In this document: positions 1-9,850 of the stretch, in pieces
Layout of the letters: each line of letters starts with the position of its first letter
Position numbering within the stretch: position 1 is the stretch's first letter
Source of the DNA: Gigaspora margarita
Lineage: Eukaryota > Glomeromycota > Glomeromycetes > Diversisporales > Gigasporaceae
NCBI GenBank assembly: GCA_009809945.1
Contig: WTPW01000082.1
Location: forward strand, 179,393-243,392
DNA length: 64,000 bases
Direction: 5' to 3'
Position numbers and translations under genes: made by a program
The notes under the pieces: generated by a model
The model's database searches: none
What the model was told of the DNA's origin: nothing
Seen by the model: the letters and a program-made list of their open reading frames with translations, nothing else

Positions 1-628
1 TTTTTTTAATTTTTTTTTTATTTTATTTATTGATTTTTTTTTTACATTACTAACTAGATTCTTCTTGACCTATCAATCTTAGAAATTCACTAAAAAGATG
101 GTCCATTAATATTGCTTATTCCAATTGAACACGCAAATCAGTTTTATCTATCGCTTGTATAGCTGCTCCAAGTGTCCTGCGTTAGGTCAGCACTAAAACC
201 CTTTCAGTCGAGATGAAAATTAACCGTTTGAATTGTTTGACGTTGTGATTTTTATATCTTGCAAAAGAATATGTAAAGCAGAGTAGTATTTTTATTACTA
301 ATAAACTTTTTATTTATACATATTACGTTATTAACTATTATATAAGCTTTTGATAATCGCACAATTATTCACATTGTTCACGATTTCCATTTGTGCAATA
401 CTTATAAATATATATGCACTATGCAATAAAGTTAATCGATATAAAAAGTCAATACAAATTCTATATGCACAATGACCTAATTACTAGTAATGCAGTAGCC
501 CCAATGAATTTTACAACATAAGAACAATCAAGCAGCCAATTCGTATAATCTCAATGCATCATAACTTTAGAATTAACATATTTCGATTGGAAGCAATAAG
601 AAAGAATAATTAAAGTAATAAAATGCAT
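1..628. other. AT-rich intergenic DNA
   Basis: No credible ORF, RNA gene or obvious repeat seen; low-complexity T runs at the very start. Confidence 0.5.
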
Positions 629-1286
629 GTTACAATGGGGTATTCGATCAACTATGTTTAACAAAACTATATGCAGTATCATACAAAAATTAATTAATTA
701 TTGAAAATTTTGATCGAGATAGTGATCAGAATAATGAATCGAGTTATTATCACTTTTTATATATATTTTAATAGTAAAGAATGAGTTGAACGTTTTTAGA
801 TGTTTAGAGCGAATTGCTTTACTATTTTCAATTATTTTAGCATACCGGTAAATCCTTTCTTGAACATGTTTATAACAAAGTTATGTTAAAAAATTTTATG
901 CTCTAGTATTAAATTTTTTTTACCTGCAATGTAAATATCTCTCTTTGAATAGCTCACAATATGAAGTAGAATTTTTGTAAAGAGTCAACTTGAAATTTAA
1001 ATATAAATGTTAAGAAAATTTCAACGTAACTTTGTTATTAACGTGTTTAAGAGTGGATTTATGCAAAAACAATTGAAAAAAGTAAAGCAATTCGCTCTAG
1101 ACATCTAAAAACATTCAACCCATTCTTTACTATTAAAATATATATAAAAAGTGATAAAATAACTCGATTCATTATTCTGATCACTATCCTGATCACTAAT
1201 TTCAAAAAAATTTTCAATAATTAATTTTTATATGATACTGCATATAGCTTTATTAAACATAGTTGACCGAATAACCCAATGTTACA
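629..1286. mobile_element. Hairpin (long-TIR) non-autonomous DNA element
   Basis: The left arm (629-835) returns as its reverse complement in the right arm (about 1070-1286). Shared blocks include GGGTATTCGATCAACTATG against its near-complement, and a block around GAGCGAATTGCTTTACT at about 810-826 matched at about 1083-1099. The roughly 230-bp centre is not repeated and no ORF is present. The structure fits a MITE. I could not settle the target duplication. Confidence 0.75.
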
Positions 1287-1380
1287 ACGATATAGTAAAT
1301 ATACATAATTTAAAATAAAAAGTTGCAACCTATTTATGTTACAGCCTGCTTCGATGCTTTAAGTTTCTACCATATTACTA

Positions 1381-1556
1381 CTAATAACTCAAATGACCTT
1401 CAAATGACCCCGGTCATTTGCAAATGACCATGGTCATTTGGTCACGAGTCATTTGCAAATGACCCAAAATTCAAATGACCTATAATGACCGGTCATTTCA
1501 GGGTCATTTGAGGTCATTAGTCATTTGAGCAAATGACCCGGTCATTTAACATCACT
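1381..1556. repeat. Cluster of CAAATGACC / GGTCATTTG palindromic repeats
   Basis: About fifteen copies of the 8-9 bp word CAAATGACC or its complement GGTCATTTG occur in alternating orientation in 175 bp, so the tract could fold extensively. It abuts the first recognisable kinase module and replaces the intron and 5' exon expected there. Confidence 0.8.
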
Positions 1557-1566
1557 GGTGTATAAA

Positions 1567-3227
1567 TTTAAAGATTATATGCAGTTAGAGAATAAGAAGC
1601 ATAAAGTATACGGAATAACTCAAAATACAACTACTAACGAATATATGATAGTGTTTGATGAATTTTATTCTAAAAGACATAATTATAATGGAAAATGTGA
1701 AAATTGCAATCGATATAATACTTCATGGGCATGGTGTCAAGCAAAGATGGCACCGAAACCTTTTTTGGCGATTCCGAAAGTTTCGGGTTTCGGATTATAG
1801 CTTCCGAAACCTTATCCGAAACTCGAAACCTCGCCCGAAACCCGAAAACTCGCCCGAAACCCGAAACCTCGCCCGAAACCCGAAACCTCAACCAAAACCC
1901 CGAAACTGCCAAAATATCAATAACTTATTTGTTTATTCTCTCCAAAGTTGGTGTTGAAACCCTTCTGTGCCAAATCCGAAGTTTCGGGCTTCGGATTATA
2001 ACTTCCGAAACCTTATCCGAAACTCGAAAACTCACCCGAAACCCGAAATCTCATTCGAACCGAAACCTCACCTGAACATCAAAAACTACCCAACTTCCAT
2101 ATACATTTATTGCATTAATGATTATATATCTCTTTCAATTATACATCAAATGCACTGATGTATGCTATGTATCTNTTCAATATACATTAATCGACTGATG
2201 TATGACTGATGTATGTTATATATTTCCTTAAAGAATTCAATGCATCCAACAATTTATTGCATGCATGCAGTTCTTTTTGTTGTTATGATTCACAAGTACA
2301 ACATGAAAGGTATAATTCCGAAGTTTATATTCTGACAATCAAGGTTGCTTTTGCAATCATCAGTTTTTTTTACTTATTACNTAAAAACTGGGTACAATAT
2401 CAAGNAATAATAAGTAATTAGTANGTCCATATCTACTAATGATAGAGTTGATAAGTTACCGCAGAATTAAATAAATTGTTGGTATCAAAGGCATAAAAAA
2501 CTTATCAATTCATCATTGGCAATTTTTTCTATCGTCCTAGAATTTTGAATTCAGTTGTAATAACGGTATGATATTAAAAATAAAGTTGACCAGCTTTAAA
2601 AAATACCCCCGAACAAACCGAGGCAGTGAAAAAAATTGGCAAAAATATAATTAACCAAAAAGATTTATATAATATTATAATTTGTTCAAAAATAATTTTA
2701 CAATTTGTTCAAAAATAATTTTACATTTTGAGTTCATTAAAAATAAGGCAACTTTATAATAAATTCGGATGATAGGTTTGGGTTTCGGATTATAGTTTCG
2801 GGGTTTCGGGTTTCGGAGTTTCGGTTTTTTTAAAAAAATCCGAAACTAGTTTCGGATTAGAACCGTTCCGAAACTAGTTTCGGGTAGGTTTCGTTTCGAC
2901 GCCATGTTTGGTGTCAAGCATGTGATCCTCAAAGAACATCCCAAGGATGGACTAGTGGAAATGAAAACATTGATGATTGCATTAAAGAATTTCAACTTAA
3001 AGCAGCCGAATATGAGGATGTAATCGAATGGATTCCTTTTAATAGATTAGATAGCATTCAAATGATTAGTAAAAATGGTTTAAGTTCAGTATTTTTGGCA
3101 ACATGGTTAGATGGTATACGGACCATTTCATATGATACGTGTTATATTCAATCACGCACACCATCATATGGGGTAAATCTTTAAAACATTATCTAGCTCT
3201 CATAATTTGCGTGATTTTTTAGAAAAG
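1567..3227 (+). pseudogene. Locus 1 module 1, split by an insertion
   Basis: The exon halves are 1567-1743 and 2921-3227. Removing the insertion and one copy of its target duplication gives 484 nt, one base more than a multiple of three because of an extra T in CTTTAAAAC near 3181. The first half encodes beta4-beta5 (KVYGITQNTTTNEYMIVF) and the first CxxC pair. The second half encodes the rest of the ribbon, IEWIPFNRLDSIQMI, and TWLDGIR. The acceptor before TTTAAAGAT reads AAAT, not AAG, so the 5' border is damaged. Confidence 0.75.
1744..2908. mobile_element. TIR element with CCGAAAC-rich arms, inserted in module 1
   Basis: The insertion is bounded by direct repeats TGGTGTCAAGCA (1732-1743 and 2909-2920); paralogous modules have this 12-mer once. 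Ends are AAGATGGCACCGAAAC and the reverse complement of AACATGGCGTCGAAAC, 13 of 16 identical. Subterminal arms consist of CCGAAAC-type repeats (1755-2080) and their complements (2765-2900). The centre (2085-2760) is AT-rich without a credible ORF. A 9-12 bp target duplication with repeat-rich termini suggests a Mutator-like non-autonomous element, which is inference. Small ORFs across the arms are repeat-derived. Confidence 0.85.
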
Positions 3228-3343
3228 GTAGGTGTAAACCATTTATTTATCATTATAGCATATAGTTAATTTTTAATAATATAACATATATTTTTAGCGA
3301 ATAAACTTGTAATTCTTATTTATATATTTAGCACGTTTTAAAG

Positions 3344-4118
3344 TTTAAAGTATATATACAGTTAGAGAATAGGGAACAGAAAATATACGGGATAACTCAA
3401 AATACAACTACTAACGAATATATGATAGTATTTGATGAACTTTATTCTATAAGACATTATTATAATGGAAAATGTGAAAATTGCAATCGATATAATACTT
3501 CAGAGTTAAGGATAGGAATCGGTCAAAAATTTTTAGTCGATTAGTCAGTCGACTAAAACTGTTAGTCGTCGACTGACTAAAAATCTAATCGACTAATCGA
3601 CTAATCGACTAATCGACTAATCGACTAATCGACTAATCGACTAATCGACTAGTCGACTAATCGACTAATCGACTAATCGACTAATCGACTAATCGACTAA
3701 TCGATCGACTTACTATGAAAAAATTTAGTCGATTAGTCGACTAATCGTCGACTAATCGACTAATGACTATATGATTCCTATCCTTACTTCAGAGGCATGG
3801 TGCCAAACATGTGACCCTCAAAAAACAACCCAAGGATGGACTAGTGGAAATGAAAACATTAATGATTGCATCAAAGAATTTCAACTTAAAGCAGCCGAGT
3901 ATGCGGAAGTAATCGAATGGATTCCTTTTAATAGATTTGAATGCATTCAAATGATTAGTAAAGATGATTTAAGTTCAATATTTTTTGCAGCATGGTTAGA
4001 TGGTATACGAATTACTTCAGATATTAAACAGTCATGTACACAGTCACGTACACAATCATGCGGAGTTAATCTTAAAACATTACCCAGCTCTAAAAATTTA
4101 CTTAATTTTTTAAAAAAG
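3344..4118 (+). pseudogene. Locus 1 module 2, split by an insertion
   Basis: Exon 3344-4118 contains a 280-bp insertion. Without it and one target copy it is 486 nt, in frame throughout, ending FLKK then GTAGAT. The ribbon is interrupted after NTSE. The degenerate nucleotide loop reads MISKDDLSSIFF, the beta3 strand VNLKTLP. Confidence 0.8.
3506..3785. mobile_element. Small TIR element carrying an (ACTAATCG)n tandem array, inserted in module 2
   Basis: It is flanked by the 9-bp direct repeat ACTTCAGAG (3497-3505 and 3786-3794); the empty site ACTTCAGAGGCATGGTG occurs in the paralogous module at 32565. The termini are AAGGATAGGAATC in inverted orientation. The interior, about 3575-3770, is a tandem array of the 8-bp word ACTAATCG with a few variants. 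There is no coding capacity. Confidence 0.9.
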
Positions 4119-4219
4119 GTAGATTAACACTTTATTTATCTTTATTACATATATTTAATTTTTAATTAATCGAATATATTTGTTATTCCTATTTTTATAC
4201 TTAACACATTGTATAAAAG

Positions 4220-4674
4220 TTTAAAGATTATATGCAGTTAGAGAATAATAAGCATAAAGTATATGGAATAACTCAAAATACAACTACTAGCGAATATATG
4301 ATAGTATTTGATGAATTTTATTCTAAAAGACATCATGTTAATGGGAAATGTAGAAATTGCAATCAATATAATACTTCAAAAGCATGGTGTCAAACATGCG
4401 ATTCTCAAAAAAACAACCCAAGGATGGACTAGTAGAAATGAAAAAATTGATAATTGCATTAAAGAATTTCAATTTACAGCAACCGAGTATGAGAATGTAA
4501 TCGAATGGATTCCTTTTAATAGATTAGACAACATTCAAATGATTAGTAAAGATGTTTTAAGTTCAATATTTTTGGCAACATGGTTAGATGGTATACGAAT
4601 TATTTCAGATATTAAGCGGAGTTAATCTTAAAACATTACCTAGCTCTCAAAATTTGCTTAATTTTTTAGAAAAG
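4220..4674 (+). pseudogene. Locus 1 module 3
   Basis: Begins FKDYMQLENNKHKVYG after an AAAAG acceptor and ends FLEK before GTAGAT. An extra A in the A run near 4412 shifts the frame just after the ribbon. A 32-bp deletion near 4618 removes the Ser/Arg/Thr linker before VNLKTLP. Otherwise it is colinear with module 2. Confidence 0.75.
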
Positions 4675-4771
4675 GTAGATTAAAACTTTATTTATCTTTA
4701 TTACATATCTAATTTTTAATTAATCGAATATATTTGTTATTCCTATTTATATATTTAACACGTTGTATAAG

Positions 4772-5248
4772 TTTAAAGATTATATGCAGTTAGAGAATAA
4801 GAAGCATAAAGTATATGGAATAACTCAAAATACAACTACTGATGAATATATGGTAGTATTTGATGAATTTTATTATAAAAGAGATGAAGACAATGGAAAA
4901 TGTTTATATTGTAAACGATATAATACTTCTCAAGCATGGTGTCAAGCATGTGATCCTCAAAGAACAACCCAAGGATGGACTAGTGGAAATGAAACAATTG
5001 ATGATTGCATTAAAGAATTTCAAATTAAAGCAGTCAAGTATAAGGATGTAATCGAATGGATTCCTTTTAATAGATTGGACAACATTCAAATTATTAGTAA
5101 AGATGGTTTGTGTTCAATATTTTTGGCCACATGGTTAGATGGTATACGAACTATTTCATATGGCAAACAGTCACGAACACCATCATGTGGGGTAAATCTT
5201 AAAACATTACCTAGCTCTCATAATTTTTTGCTTGATTTTTTTGAAAAG
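4772..5248 (+). CDS. Locus 1 module 4, intact ribbon/N-lobe exon
   Basis: 477 nt, fully open, from FKDYMQLENKKHKVYG to FFEK with donor GTAGGT. The ribbon is C-LYC-x9-C-QAC. No Gly-rich loop (IISKDGLCSIFL); a beta3-like lysine is kept in VNLKTLP. The only locus 1 module before the terminal kinase with no lesion. Confidence 0.7.
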
Positions 5249-5374
5249 GTAGGTTAAACCATTTATTTATCATTATTGCACATAGTTAATTTTTAATAAT
5301 ATTACATATATTTAATTTTTAATTAGTCGAATAAATTTGTTACACCTATACATATTCTTAACACGGTGTATAAG

Positions 5375-5858
5375 TTTAAAGATTATATGCAGTTAGAGAA
5401 TAAGAAGCATAAAGTATATGGAATAACTCAAAATACAACTACTAACGAATATATGATTGTATTTGATGAATTTTATTCTAAAAGGCATCATGATAATGGG
5501 AAATGTGGAAATTGCAATCAATATAATACTTCAAAAGCATGGTGTCAAACATGTGATTCTCAAAATACAACCCAAGGATGGACTAGTGGAAATGAAAAAA
5601 ATTGATGACATTATTAACGAATTTCGACTTAAAACAAACGAATATGAAGATGTAATCGAATGGATTCCTTTTAATAGATTATACAATATTCAAATGATTA
5701 GTAAAAATGGCTTAAGTTCAATATTTTTTGCAACATGGTTAGATCGTATACGAATAATTTCAGATAAATCTGGAAAATCCACAAAATCACGTAAACCATT
5801 GCATATAGTTGATCTTAAAACATTCCCTAGCCTTCAGGACTTGCTAGATCTTTTAAAT
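5375..5858 (+). pseudogene. Locus 1 module 5
   Basis: 484 nt, one A too many in GAAAAAAATTG near 5598, which shifts the frame after TSGNEK. The C-terminal part (KSTKSRKPLHIVDLKT, LQDLLDLL) is the counterpart of locus 2 module D and differs from the other modules. Donor GTGGGT. Confidence 0.75.
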
Positions 5859-5947
5859 GTGGGTTAAATTTTGTTTCTTATTTATTATACTTGACTTTTA
5901 GTTGATAGAATATATTTATATATATATATATATTTTCTATTTGTAAG

Positions 5948-6427
5948 TTTAAATGTACACAATTAGAGAATAAGGAATATAAAGTATATGGAGTAACTCA
6001 AAATAAAACTACCAACGAATATATGGCAGTATTTGAATTTTGCTATAAAAGGAATAGTAGGAATGGAAATTGTGGAAATTGCAACCGTTTTAATACTTCG
6101 CCAGCATGGTGTCAAACGTATGACCCTCAAACGGAAGTTCAAGGATGGACGAGTGGAAATTAAAAAATCGATGATTGTATCAAAGAATTTCAAATTAAAA
6201 CCACTAAATATGAAGATGTAATCGAATGGATTCTTTTCAATAGATTAGATAACCTTCGAAAGATTGGAGAAGATGGATTCGGTTCAGAATTTTCGGCAAT
6301 TTGGCTAGATGGTATACGAATAATTTTAGGTGAAACTAGCAAATTCGTACAGTCACACACACTATCAAGTGTGATTGAACTTAAGACATCTCTCAGTTAT
6401 CAGAATTTATTGAATTTTTTAAGAGAA
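5948..6427 (+). pseudogene. Locus 1 module 6
   Basis: 480 nt, counterpart of locus 2 module E. GAA to TAA just after TSGN stops the frame. The last ribbon cysteine is lost (CQTY instead of CQTC). The nucleotide loop is nearly canonical (GEDGFGSEF). Ends FLRE before GTGGGT. Confidence 0.75.
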
Positions 6428-6522
6428 GTGGGTTTAAATTTATTATCATGAATTTTGTTATTACGTATATTATTTAGCAAAATGCTCATAAATATTATTT
6501 ATCAATTTACCACGCTTCAAAG

Positions 6523-6945
6523 TTTAAAAATTATGCACAGTCAAAAAAAAAAATATATATATATAAAATATATGGAATAACTCAAAATACAATTACTGGT
6601 GAATATATGATAGTATCTGATAAATATTTTTCAGAAAGAAAGATAAGTTACGGAAAATGTAAAAATTGTGATCGATATAACACTTCATTAGACTGGTGTC
6701 AGACATGTGGTCCATGGACAAGCGGAAACATGAATATTGATAATTGTATCCAAGAATATAAAGATGTAATTGAATGGATTCCTTTTTATAAATTAAATAA
6801 TATTCAAATTATCGGTAAAGGGGGATTCGGCACAGTATTTTCAGCAACATGGTTAGATGGTAAAAGAAACAATACAAATCAACGTACATCTTTTATAGTC
6901 GCACTTAAAACTTTGCCTGGATCTCGAAAACATTTTTTAAGAGAA
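6523..6945 (+). CDS. Locus 1 module 7: ribbon and canonical kinase N-lobe
   Basis: 423 nt, open. The ribbon is CKNC-x9-CQTC. It has a canonical Gly-rich loop GKGGFGTVF, then TWLDGKR, the beta3 lysine in VALKTLP, and FLRE before GTATGT. It joins the C-lobe exon in phase 0 across a 78-nt intron (6946-7023). Confidence 0.8.
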
Positions 6946-7023
6946 GTATGTAAATTATTTATCATGATCATATATTAGTATTACCTTTTTAATAAGATAT
7001 TTATACATTATTTGTATTATTAG

Positions 7024-7899
7024 TTCAAAAATTACATGAAACTTAGGTTAGTAGGTAGTAAGCTTGAAGTATATGGACTAACACGGAACGCAGATAATGA
7101 ATATTTAATGGTATTTCAATATGCAAAATTAGAAAATCTTCGCAATTATCTTATTTCATACTTTAGAAAATTTAGTTGGAAAAATAAATTAAAGGTACTT
7201 GTAGATGTAACAAAATATTTAAAGCAAATTCATATAGCAGGATATGTTCATGGGGATCTTCATAGTGGCAACATATTATTAAGTCAAGATGGAGGCATAA
7301 TATCTTATATTGCAGATCTAGGTTTATCTAGAAAGATAGATGAGTCAGATCAGATTCAGAAGGAGTTTATGGAGTATTACCATACGTTGCACCAGAATTG
7401 TTAAACAAACAACCATATACCACAGCATCAGATATCTATAGTTTTGGCGTTATTATGGTTGAAATTTCTACAGGGAAACCACCTTATTATGATATTGATT
7501 ACGATGTAAATCTAGCTATTAGGATATGTAAGGGATTGCGTCCAGAGTTTGCTAAAGGCATTCCTGAATGCTACATTCAATTAGCAAATCAATGCATGGA
7601 TGCTAATCCTTCTTGCAGACCAACTGCATCTGACATATATGATAAATTAAGCAATTTTAGGTTTTATCTAACTAGCACATACGCCGAAAAATATAAAGAT
7701 AAACGAATAATAAAAGAAGCATTCGAATCTGCCGACCTAGCTATTCCAACATTACTTACAACAATACCAAATTATTCACAAACTAAATTTACAAGTAAAC
7801 TTATTAGCTTCAAGAATCTTTCTAATCCTCTTAATTCATTTGCAAGTAAGCCTCTTAACTTTCAAATTATTTCTAATCCACTTAATTCATTAGTTCTTG
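7024..7899 (+). pseudogene. Locus 1 kinase C-lobe exon, frameshifted
   Basis: Starts FKNYMKLRLVGSKLEVYG. It has the hinge VFQYA, the catalytic loop YVHGDLHSGNIL (HGD instead of HRD), and the metal motif DLG. A 5-bp tandem duplication (CAGAT CAGAT, 7346-7355) then shifts the frame before the APE region. The frame resumes near 7398 with NKQPYTTASDIYSFGVI and RPTASDIYDKLSNF. Compared with locus 2 there is also an in-frame 6-nt deletion near 7290. Ends in phase 1 at a GTAAGT donor. Confidence 0.85.
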
Positions 7900-7968
7900 G
7901 TAAGTAATTATATACTTGTTTGGTTTTTTTTTCAAAAAAGCATTATGATGATTTTGTTTTATTATTAG

Positions 7969-8048
7969 ATTCTACTCTACAAATTTGTTTAATTTCTGAT
8001 AATATTAATATCCCCAATGATCAATGTTATGATGTGATTGATGATTAA
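7969..8048 (+). CDS. Locus 1 last exon
   Basis: After a 69-nt intron (7900-7968, GTAAGT...TTATTAG), the exon encodes DSTLQICLISDN and ends IDD and TAA. The locus 2 equivalent is 36757-36857. Confidence 0.65.
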
Positions 8049-9279
8049 ACTAAAAAATCCATTTGTACTTTGTTATTAACTATAAAATTCATTTTAATTT
8101 GACCTCATTTTATTTTGTCCATCGTTTGAAAGATTTTATATTCCGCTTGTTTTTGAAGTTTTATGATTCAAAGTTCAATCAGTAAAAAACTAAATGTTTA
8201 AAGTTAAGCGAAATTTATAAATCGTATGATATTTGTTATTGTTTGATTCATTATATCAAATATTAGATTATTTGATTATTGCAACCGTTCATCTTCGAAA
8301 ACTTAGAAAAATAAAATTTTAAAATTCATCCATACTATGAAAATTTGATAATACAGTAAATACAAAATATAGCTGAATTGCATAATTATAGAATCTTTTT
8401 AGCATTTATCAAATGAAAAGTAATAACAACCTTAATTTAAAAAGTTAATTTAAACTAATACTTGTTATTAATGATTAGACAATAATACTTGTTATTTAAT
8501 GAGTAGACAATCTTGATATTTAAAAATTTATTTCCAGCCATTAATATTTGAGCTCCAATTAATAAAAATAAACAGATCGATATTTCAAAAAATAATATCT
8601 TAAATTTGCAGCTTATTTTTCGATGAATTTTGATAATTTAATGAAAAAAACTAATCATACACGTGGTGTCTGAAACACGTTTATAATTTTTATATAAATT
8701 AAATTTTATTATTATTATTTTATTTAGTAATTTTTTATGAAAACTTTCAGATAATTTTGCTAAGCATTTTAATGTTTATACAAGATTTGCTTTATTTGGA
8801 ACATGTATAGGAGTTACAGTATTTTGGTCAAATTTTGATACAATATTTTAAATGATTTGAGTCACGAAACAACGTCCACGACAGTCATTTCGTGACTATA
8901 TTGCAAATAGAACAAATGCCAAGATAATTGATTGTTTCTTGCCTTGTTATTCATTTACGCAATGTGTCATTTGCAATTCTAACAAGCTATTCCCTTTTTA
9001 GAATTTCATTTTGTTTTCCCACTTACCAGAAACTTTTAAGGACATATCGTTTCACTAACAAAAAACTCACTATAAACTATTTCTAATCTTAAATGATATT
9101 AATGATTATTGTCCAAATTTACTATTAGGAATATACTATTACATGTTAAAATTAAAAAATTTATTTTTAATATAAGTTCGTTTATAAGTGTTTTGTACAC
9201 TATCTATGTTTAGGTAATTTCTAAAATGCATTATCAGTTATTAATAAAAATTTTTTAAATATGTCAAAATCTTAAAAGA
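8049..9279. repeat. 3' flank of locus 1, duplicated at 36858-38045
   Basis: No gene seen. Long stretches match the locus 2 flank, for example CATTTTATTTTGTCCATCG at about 8106 and AACTAATCATACACGTGGTG at about 8649. Parts recur near 25380-25650 and 30040-30330. It shows that whole loci, not only exons, were duplicated. Confidence 0.7.
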
Positions 9280-9780
9280 ATATGCGAAGAATTCAATCAA
9301 GATAATACTTCACCAAAGAACAGCGCAAGCATGGAAAAGTGGTATGAAAAAAAATTGACGATTGCATTAAAGAATTTCAACTTAACAGTCAATGCCACTA
9401 AATAAGGTGAATTATATTCCGATTAATATTATCAATATTGGTTTTTCCAGCATGGTGTCAATCATGTGACCCTCAAATAACAGTTCAAAAATGGATAAGG
9501 GGAAATGAAAAAAAATTGATGATTGAATTAAAGAATTTCAGCTTAAGGCCTTCAGATATGATGATATAATTAAATGGAATCCTTTTAATAGATTAGCAGC
9601 GTCAAATAATTAGCAATAGTAGTATGAGTTCAATATTTTTGCAACATGGTTAGATGGTGTACGAATAATTTCAAGTGATTCTGCGAATGAGCACAGTCAT
9701 GTATATCATCACATGTGTTGATTTTAAACCATTATCTAGCCCTCAGAATTTGTTAGATTTTTTAAAGAAGTAGGTCAAAC
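9280..9780 (+). pseudogene. Two decayed kinase module fragments
   Basis: 9280-9420 resembles a first module (AGAACAGCGCAAGCATGG, AAGAATTTCAACTTAA) and 9440-9775 a later one (CATGGTGTCAATCATGTGAC, ACATGGTTAGATGGTGTACG, then the GAAGTAGGTCAAA donor region). Many frame breaks. The next module of this series lies beyond an insertion, at 11660. Confidence 0.65.
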
Positions 9781-9850
9781 TTTTTTGATTAATTACATAT
9801 ACAATATACTTATAGTCAAATGAAATATATTTATAATTCTTATCTATTTC

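Larger units (their letters stand above)
1567..8048 (+). pseudogene. Kinase locus 1: seven ribbon/N-lobe module exons plus kinase C-lobe, decayed
   Basis: Seven tandem exon copies end in a full kinase domain, paralogous to locus 2 in the same order. Phase-0 junctions use GTAGGT/GTGGGT/GTATGT donors and AAG/TAG acceptors. Visible lesions: a 1.2-kb insertion and a one-T insertion in module 1; a 280-bp insertion in module 2; an extra A and a 32-bp deletion in module 3; an extra A in module 5; GAA to TAA in module 6; and a 5-bp tandem duplication in the C-lobe. No first exon or promoter is visible upstream, where the GGTCATTTG repeat cluster lies. I infer a decaying relative of a TKL-like kinase. 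Single-base A-run differences could partly be assembly errors, but the insertions and deletion are real structural differences from the paralogue. Confidence 0.8.

Noticed and set aside
1655..2158. ORFs of 60-116 codons across the CCGAAAC arms
   Set aside because: They translate the tandem repeat (Pro/Glu/Thr-Arg-Asn-Pro runs) in several frames at once and are absent from intact modules.
3575..3770. CRISPR-like array
   Set aside because: The repeats are contiguous 8-bp tandem words without spacers, inside a TIR element in a eukaryotic genome.
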